This document shows, piece by piece, positions 9,347-14,589 of a stretch of 14,589 nucleotides of DNA. The notes under the pieces are model-generated. The model searched no databases. It was not told where the DNA came from and saw only the letters and a list, made by a program, of their open reading frames with translations. Both the position numbers and the translations under genes were made by a program. Positions within the stretch are counted from its first letter, which is position 1; the number at the start of each line of letters is the position of its first letter. Origin of the DNA: Jimgerdemannia flammicorona (lineage: Eukaryota > Mucoromycota > Endogonomycetes > Endogonales > Endogonaceae); the NCBI GenBank assembly GCA_003990745.1, contig RBNI01004134.1:1-14589 (forward strand), read 5' to 3'.

Positions 9347-12300
9347 ATGGCCGACCTCGACCTCAACCCCCAGCTCATCGCCAACCGCCTGGCTAAAGAT
9401 AACACCCTCCACCAACAGATTGCCCTGTTGCGCGTCGACCATAGTCACGCCGCTAAAGACCTGGCCCGATTCCGTGCATGCGACGACATGGGCCGTTGCT
9501 TCTACTGTCGCGAGTGGTCTCAGCTTATCTACAAGAAACATTTCACTTGGAATGCAAAGACGCAGGAGGATGTGCTGGCCGCTGCTGCTTATTCTGCTGC
9601 CACTACTACAGAATCCAACGGCGGTGGGAGAAGCAGGAGCCCGTCGTCGCAGCGGGCGAGGGTCGGAAGTACCAGCGGGAGCCAGCAGCACCTACAACAG
9701 GAAAAAAAGAAGGATAAATCTGCGCTACTGACCAAACAGCTCGAAGACACTGTGGAGAAGAGGAGGCAACAGCAGAAGCAGAAGCAGCAGCAGCAGCAGC
9801 AGTTGCTGCTGCAGGCTAACCATGGAGGAGGAGGGGGCACGGGTACGGGCACCGACGCGACTTCTCTGAACAGCAGCGGCACCGCCGACTCCGCCGACCT
9901 CATCGACCAGTTGGTGTCCAGAACCCTTGAGTGGATCAAGACGCCCTCGACTCTTCACACCCTACCTAACATTTTCCTCCCCGTCGAGTTCGACTCCTTC
10001 CCACACGCAGTCCCGCTCCCCGACGACCCCAACGATCCGTCCCATCTACTAGATCCCCTCGTTATCGACAAGTCTGCCCTCTCCCTGCCGTGTGACGCTT
10101 TCCCCTTGCTCAAGCTCGTCACCAGCGACATGCTCCTTTCGCACATAAACCCCACTTGCCACCACACCCGGGCCGAATTCAAAACCCCCTCGGACCTGGA
10201 CGTCGACCGGTCCGTCTTCAACGATGAGCTCGAGCGCGTCGGACGCCAGACATTGGAGGAGCTTGGCAAGGAACTCGATAATGTCTGGGCGCAGACTAAC
10301 GTCTTTCTTAACAAGATCGTCAAGCTCGAGCAGGAGCGCGACCACCTCCTGGGCGCCGGCTGCGTCGCCGCCCTCTCCGAGTTCGCCCGCACCAACCGTG
10401 ATCGCATACAATCCTTCAACGAGTACTGGGCTCCCATCGTCGAGGCTAACAAGAAGTCTGGCAAGGGCGGCAAAGCCGCCACGGGAGGCGGTGGTAAGAA
10501 GCCCTCGAGTGGCACTTCACCGACTCCGGACCAGCCCGTCGACGACCTCGATACCGCTTTCTCTAATCACCTGGCTAATATCCAGGACCTGGCTGACCAG
10601 TGGGACGCACAGTTTGTCGTCCCGCGCTACGATGCCGTCCGTGTTCACGTCCAGTCTGTCTGGGACACACTCATCAACACCCTTGGGAAGACCGTGGCCC
10701 GCATGGCCCAGAACCGTATCGACAAGTACGACGAAGCAGCTCCCGAACGGTGCAATCAAGCCCTCAAGACCCTTGAGCGGCTCAATCCCTCCGCGGACCT
10801 CTCGGCTGCGCTGGCCCGCCTCCAGACGAGCGTGACGCAAAAGATGGACGAACTCCGCACCGAGATTGCCTCCGTCCGGCGGTCGTATGAGACGGAGTCG
10901 ACGCGGACCGTACAGGGCAGGCTTGAGAAGACGGCTAACAAGGACTTCCGGCGCCGGATCAAACGCCTCGAGCTCATGCAGCAGCAGATCCGCCAGCATT
11001 GCGCTGCAGAGCTCGCGCTGGTCTTTCCCGCGCACGCGCTCGCCCGTGTCACCCTCAGGTGTCTCGAGTGCTTGCTGTTAGAGGGGGAGATTATGGAGGC
11101 CGTGACGCTTACATCGTACGCGCGCCGCGTCGAATCCACCACGCAGAGTGTTGACGCGAGGAGGGCGAAAGTGCTAGAGGAGTGGGGCGAAGGCGTGGCG
11201 AGGGGGAGGAGGGAGTTGGCGGGCGTGCTCGGGAGGCTCTTTCTCAAGGAGGGTCTGAGAATACAGGAGGAAGGGATCGCGCTGAGGAAGCAGAACAATT
11301 TATTGAAGCAGTTTGGGCAGAATGTCGAAGTTGAGAACGGGAAGGGGAGGAAGAAGAAGCAAGGAAACGGCGGCGTGAGCGCGGGCGCGAATGGCAAGGA
11401 GAACGGAGTCACCAACGAGTTCGCGCTGGGACAGCAGCAGCTGCAGGTGGCGGACGAGAAGGAGATCGGGGAGGACATAAATACCGGCGGCAAGAAGAAA
11501 AAGAACAAAAAGAAGAAGGCTTTGACGGAGGGCGGGTCCGAGAACGGGAGCGGCGTCGGGTCCACGCCGCCCAGTCCCACCGTCGAGAAACAACAGGAGG
11601 TCGCCCAAACCAGGGTCGTCCGCATCAAAAGCACCCCCGTGGAACCCGTTGTGTCACCCATGCCCGCCATTATGAGTCCTCCGCCAGTCGTCAAGAGCCC
11701 CTCCGTTGTCCAGCCAAATCATCAACAGCAGCAAACGCCACCGTTGACGGCGATGCACCCCTTGCCGAGGAAGAATCAGATGCATCCACCGGAGCTGAAC
11801 GATTTGTTTTCCAGGGGGTCAGTGACCAAGCCCCCGGCCGTAGCTCCCTCTTCGTCCCCTGTGCCTCCTCCTTCCCCTTCTACCGTGATGGGTTCGTTGC
11901 CTCCGCCGTTGGTACCAACACCTGTGGGTGCGGCCGCGGAGTCAAAGCGAAAGGAGAAAGAGCGAGAGAAGGCGAGGCAGAGGGAGGAGGTGGCGAGGCA
12001 GAGGGAGGAGGTGGTGAGGCAGAAGGAGGAGGCAGCGAGGCAGAAGGAGGAGGCAAGGCAGAAGGAGGAGGCAGCGAGGCAGAAGGAGGAGGCAGCGAGG
12101 CAGAAGGAGGAGGCAGCGAGGCAGAAGGAGGAAGTGGCGAGGCAGAAGGTGGAGGTGGCGAGGCAGAAGGAGGAGGCAGCGAGGCAGAAGGAGGTGGCGG
12201 GCGGGGCGGTAGAGGTTGACGAGGATGTCGTCTTCCGTGAGCAGGCCAAGGTCGAATCGGTGCATTGGGCCGAGCAGGTTCAACCACCGCCGCAGCAGCA

Positions 12301-13664
12301 GCAGCATGCGGTCGTCGACGAGTGGCACGTAGTCGAGCCCAAGAAACATCATCAGGGGCCGCTGCGTCGCGATTCCACAGACGTGATCAAGTTCTCGCTC
12401 AAGGATCTGGCGGCGGCTGCGGGGGCGAAGGCAGTAGCGGTGGCGGAGACGCAGACCATGCAGCAGCAGCAGCAATACTACGTTCCTCCTGGACGGCAGC
12501 AGCAACAACTACAACAGCAGCAGTTGCAGCATCAGCAGCAACAGCAACCCAACCTTGTCTATGATGCCCAGGCACCCTTCGTCCCCGCCGCCGCTGCTGC
12601 CGCCGCCGCCCCCGCCCCCGAGGCGACACTGACACCCTCTCCCCAGCAACCTGCCACCGCCGCCACTGCCGTCGCTACTCCGGCACTGAACCTGGAACTC
12701 TTGGCCCAATCGGATCTCATCTCGTTGGTGCGTTCTCTCCATTCTGAGAACGCGCAGCTCGTGCAAACGCTCATGTCGATGCAACGCGAGGTCTCGTCGC
12801 TCACGTCGCGCTACACGGAGTTGATCGAAATCGCCCGCGAGCGCGAATACCAACTCGAGATGCGCAAGATGCAGGAGATGGAGGAACTCCGCCGTTATGT
12901 TCTCCTGGTCGAATCCAGGTACCGCGAGGCCGAGGCTCTGCTCGCCGCCTACGGGGTCACGGGCGCCAGCGCCAGCGGGTCACCCAATGGCGTCGCCAAC
13001 GGTAGTGCGAACCTCAACAGCGAAAGCCCGCGTCACGCCCCTGTCGACGTCGCCCTCGCTAATAGCACCCTCAACCACGGCGACGTCGTCGACAACCTAG
13101 CGTCCCCCAAGTCCATCGGATCGCCGTCGTCGGCCGCGGCGAACTCCGGGTCGAGGTTCGCGGTTAAAGAACAGGTCTCGCAACAGCAGCAGCAGCAGCA
13201 GCAGCCCACCGCCGCTGCGCACGAGAGGCGCAAATTTGGCACGTCGCATCCGGGTGGGGTCTGGCGTGGGCCGGTGGTCGTTAGGTGTGGCAATTGCGGC
13301 GGGACGGGCCATACGAGCAGCGAATGCAAGGTTGGTTTTGTGGGAATAGGTGTGAAGCGGAAATGGAAGGGGATTGTCGTGTTACTTGCCGGGATTATCA
13401 TCGGATTCTGGTACGGGTTGGTGTGGCGTGGTTCAGGAACGGTTCGGTTCACGCGCAAGCGTTCGCGATTCTACTCTATTGTCTTGATGATCTTGCAGCT
13501 TATTTATCTCATGCTTTACCTCCATCTCTTCTATTTTCTCGTCTTCCTAAATACATGGTGCAAAATCCCCCTCACCTCCCTGTAAAATGCTGTCTTTACA
13601 GGACTCATGCCGGTACTGCGAGAGTAGGCAGCACCTTTCAGAGGATTGCACTCAGATGAGATAA
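9347..13664 (+). CDS. Large low-complexity coiled-coil protein with two C-terminal CCHC zinc knuckles
   Basis: Not a family I recognise. Start chosen: ATG 9347, good context, after a CT-rich leader. Exon 1 is 9347-13330 and exon 2 is 13602-13664, joined in phase 0, giving about 1348 residues. Regions in order: a short conserved-looking N-terminus with C51-x2-C54 (CFYC); a polyQ patch (141-156); a mostly helical part (about 185-655) with a Gly/Lys/Ser linker near 380-395; lysine clusters, including KKKKNKKKK at 716-724, that could be a nuclear or nucleolar signal or bind RNA; Pro/Ser-rich sequence (about 735-870); a seven-residue Arg-Gln-Lys-Glu-Glu-Ala-Ala repeat (877-951); Gln-rich (1039-1067) and Ala/Pro-rich linkers; a likely coiled coil (1114-1204); Q8 (1279-1286); and CX2CX4HX4C knuckles at 1314-1327 and 1331-1344. 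Such knuckles usually bind single-stranded RNA or DNA. An RNA-binding scaffold role is therefore reasonable inference, nothing more. Codon use is GC-rich and intact, unlike the transposon block. Confidence 0.85.
9767..9814 (+). repeat. CAG/CAA-rich tract (polyQ)
   Basis: In-frame glutamine run mixed with lysine and leucine (residues 141-156) inside the large gene. The cagcag run is followed by ttgctgctgcag, so the strand can fold back on itself locally. Confidence 0.85.
11975..12199 (+). repeat. 21-bp minisatellite coding for a heptapeptide repeat
   Basis: Eleven tandem units of about 21 bases (aggcagaaggaggaggcagc-like), in frame, coding residues 877-951. Unit 4 lacks one alanine codon and unit 11 lacks one glutamate, so all changes keep the frame. 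The peptide is highly charged and probably forms a single stable helix. The edge units (RQREEVA, RQREEVV) differ from the inner ones (RQKEEAA), the usual sign of recent expansion in the middle. Confidence 0.9.
12461..12549 (+). repeat. CAG/CAA-rich tract (interrupted polyQ)
   Basis: Gln-rich linker (about residues 1039-1067) broken by a short YYVPPGR segment and by leucine and histidine. CAG and CAA codons are mixed. Confidence 0.85.
13181..13204 (+). repeat. CAA(CAG)7 tract, Q8
   Basis: Eight consecutive glutamine codons (residues 1279-1286) shortly before the first zinc knuckle; seven are pure CAG, a good candidate for length variation between strains. Confidence 0.9.
13331..13601 (+). other. 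Predicted spliceosomal intron near the 3' end of the large gene
   Basis: Donor AAG|GTTGGT, acceptor tctttacag, 271 bases, phase 0. A ctcac at 13571-13575 is a possible branch site about 27 bases before the acceptor. Removing it joins the first zinc knuckle to a 20-residue exon that is itself a perfect second knuckle ending in TAA (13662-13664), which is the main support. The donor is not the usual GTAAGT/GTATGT form. A donor at 13340 (GTGGGA) is also in phase and would add three residues. If the intron is kept, the frame instead runs to TAA 13583-13585 with 84 hydrophobic-rich residues. The length is somewhat long for a fungal intron. Confidence 0.75.
13602..13664 (+). other. Last coding exon of the large gene (second zinc knuckle)
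   Basis: Twenty codons plus TAA. It encodes DSC-RYC-ESRQ-H-LSED-C-TQMR, a complete CX2CX4HX4C knuckle with the same spacing as the one ending exon 1. The exon is too short to be noticed as a separate ORF and is out of frame with the read-through frame. Confidence 0.75.
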
Positions 13665-13778
13665 ATCGGTGATGATAAGTGGCGCGAGTGAACAGGACGG
13701 AGGTTTAATTGAAAGAAAATGGAGTTCGTGGAAGTACAGTGAACACGGGATGGGTCGGATGGCGATGTTGCGGTAGAG

Positions 13779-13810
<32 letters not shown>

Positions 13811-14233
13811 GGCATCTAGTTTGGACTGACATAAGCATTTAATCTCTCGTCTTCGACAGAATTGCCTCACGTTGTTCCTTTTTTGCTTTTCTTCCTTTTG
13901 TACAGAAGGTTATTTTGATTTTCCTTGCGCTTGTAGTTCCTTCCTTTTACAGTCATTCAACCTTTTCTGTGCGTCCCTCATTGGCGTACGCATTTGTATA
14001 ATTCTTTTGCGTTTCTTCCCTTCATTGTTAATGTATTCTTGTATGACTCGCTTACATATCTGCGTTTTCGTGCTTTCTCTGTCCCTCCTATCTATACATA
14101 CGGTGATTTGCGATGTACTTGTGTGTTGCGTGAGTTTGTTGGTTTTGCACCTACTGTTGATTCAGCGTATCTGTTCAATGGGCTTTTGGATGTGCGGAGG
14201 TTTGATTAGAATATATATCAAAATATACTCATA
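13665..14233. other. 3' region of the large gene, T-rich, no gene
   Basis: Contains the likely 3' UTR and transcription end. The stretch 13850-14190 is T-rich on the + strand with many short ttgtat/tttct motifs. A 120-codon open frame at 13872-14234 is a by-product of the T-rich composition (Phe/Leu/Cys-rich) and is not called. No canonical AATAAA was seen right after the stop codon. The T27 hairpin at 13777-13817 is listed separately. Confidence 0.6.
13777..13817. repeat. T27 tract inside a 7-bp inverted repeat
   Basis: AGATGCC (13777-13783), then 27 T, then GGCATCT (13811-13817). The arms are perfect reverse complements, so the T run sits exactly in the loop of a possible hairpin. It lies about 110 bases after the stop codon, within the probable 3' UTR. 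Confidence 0.85.
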
Positions 14234-14315
14234 GGCAAGATGGCCGAGTGGTCTAAGGCGCTGCGTTTAGGCCGCAGTCTCGAAAGGGGCGTGGGTTCGA
14301 ACCCCACTCTTGTCA
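14234..14315 (+). tRNA. tRNA-Leu(UAG)
   Basis: A complete class II tRNA without intron. Acceptor stem GGCAAGA (14234-14240) pairs with TCTTGTC (14308-14314), with one G-U pair at the second position; the discriminator base is A (14315). Anticodon stem CTGCG/CGCAG (14261-14265/14273-14277) encloses a seven-base loop TTTAGGC, giving anticodon TAG at 14268-14270, which reads CUN leucine codons. A long variable arm TCTC-GAAA-GGGG is typical of leucine tRNA. T arm GTGGG-TTCGAAC-CCCAC (14291-14307). Internal promoter: A box TGGCCGAGTGG (14241-14251), B box GGTTCGAACCC (14294-14304). CCA is not encoded, as expected for a nuclear eukaryotic gene. Confidence 0.97.

Positions 14316-14340
<25 letters not shown>
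14316..14340 (+). terminator. RNA polymerase III terminator (T25)
   Basis: An unbroken run of 25 T starting at the base after the tRNA 3' end. Four or more T normally suffice for Pol III, so the run is far longer than needed. It is followed directly by A10 (14341-14350), making a T25-A10 step. Confidence 0.9.
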
Positions 14341-14347
<7 letters not shown>

Positions 14348-14350
14348 AAA

Positions 14351-14589
14351 TTCCTAACGCGTGCAAAATTATGTATATACAGCTAATTACAGTACACGGT
14401 ATACGTGAATACCTTACTCTTTATTTTTGAATTTCTATTCTTTAGATTATAATATAATAATTTAAATAATATAAAGTTAATTATAAAAAAAAAATTGAAT
14501 TTTTATAAATAACTTATCTAAATATATATATTTCTTTTATCTGTTTTATATCTTTAAAATTATAATAGCTATTAAAAAAAAAAAAAAAA
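14351..14589. other. Right flank, grading into AT-rich CpG-free DNA
   Basis: A few CG remain up to 14404-14405 (acgcgt, cacgg, tacgt). From there to the end I see none, and the sequence is almost entirely A and T, ending in an A run. It matches the AT-rich blocks at 476-1085 and 6832-7264 and is probably the edge of a second degraded repeat block. No gene is visible. Confidence 0.6.

Noticed and set aside
10756..11694. 312-codon open frame on the minus strand
   Set aside because: It lies wholly inside the large + strand gene and reads as Ser/Cys/Phe/Pro-rich low-complexity sequence; it is a shadow of GC-rich codon usage.
11776..12508. Three overlapping long minus-strand frames with striking repeats
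   Set aside because: They are reverse translations of the 21-bp minisatellite. A repeat with a unit divisible by three keeps all frames open; there is no independent evidence of a gene.
13499..13585. Alternative acceptor at 13498 (cttgcag) for the last intron
   Set aside because: It would give only a hydrophobic tail ending at 13585; the acceptor at 13601 yields a perfect second zinc knuckle.
13872..14234. 120-codon + strand frame rich in Phe, Leu and Cys
   Set aside because: It comes from a T-rich 3' region, has no motif, and reaches the first base of the tRNA gene.
1..14589. CRISPR array, bacterial operon or phage features
   Set aside because: No spaced direct repeats, Shine-Dalgarno-led gene clusters or bacterial genes; the intron, tRNA and LINE indicate a eukaryotic genome.

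Overview
The window looks like a fungal nuclear chromosome, most probably a filamentous ascomycete (Pezizomycotina). Evidence: a GC-rich protein-coding gene with a late spliceosomal intron, a eukaryotic class II tRNA gene, and a block of transposon DNA degraded by point mutation in the manner of fungal repeat defence. I cannot name the species.

Layout. (1) Positions 1-7264 are a transposon block. Reading every line, I find no CG dinucleotide from 1 to 7264. The block holds a nearly full-length non-LTR retrotransposon (LINE, APE-endonuclease type, Tad1-like) at about 1086-6882. Its ORF1 (about 1408-3082) and ORF2 (about 3090-6760) can still be followed, but both are full of stop codons. Two short 3'-end fragments sharing its tail sit at about 255-358 and 359-475. 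The LINE is embedded in very AT-rich, CpG-free DNA (476-1085 and 6832-7264). (2) An A-rich tract at 7267-7300 marks a sharp edge; from 7361 on the DNA is CpG-normal. (3) About 2 kb of intergenic/promoter DNA (7301-9346) ends in a pyrimidine-rich tract just before a start codon. (4) One large gene (9347-13664, + strand) encodes a protein of about 1348 residues: a helical N-terminal half, lysine/polyglutamine/proline low-complexity regions, a heptapeptide repeat, a C-terminal coiled coil, and two CCHC zinc knuckles. The second knuckle appears only after removal of an intron at 13331-13601. (5) A T-rich 3' region contains a T27 tract bracketed by a 7-bp inverted repeat. (6) A tRNA-Leu(UAG) gene (14234-14315) is followed by T25 then A10. 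(7) From about 14406 the DNA again becomes AT-rich and CpG-free.

So the window is a gene island between degraded transposon-type DNA on both sides. The loss pattern (CpG gone, CpA retained) points to CpG-directed methylation/deamination rather than classic Neurospora CpA-type RIP. No operon-like or multigene system is visible. The most interesting items are the total CpG erasure with a sharp edge, the readable LINE fossil, and the unfamiliar low-complexity tandem zinc-knuckle protein with its hidden last exon.
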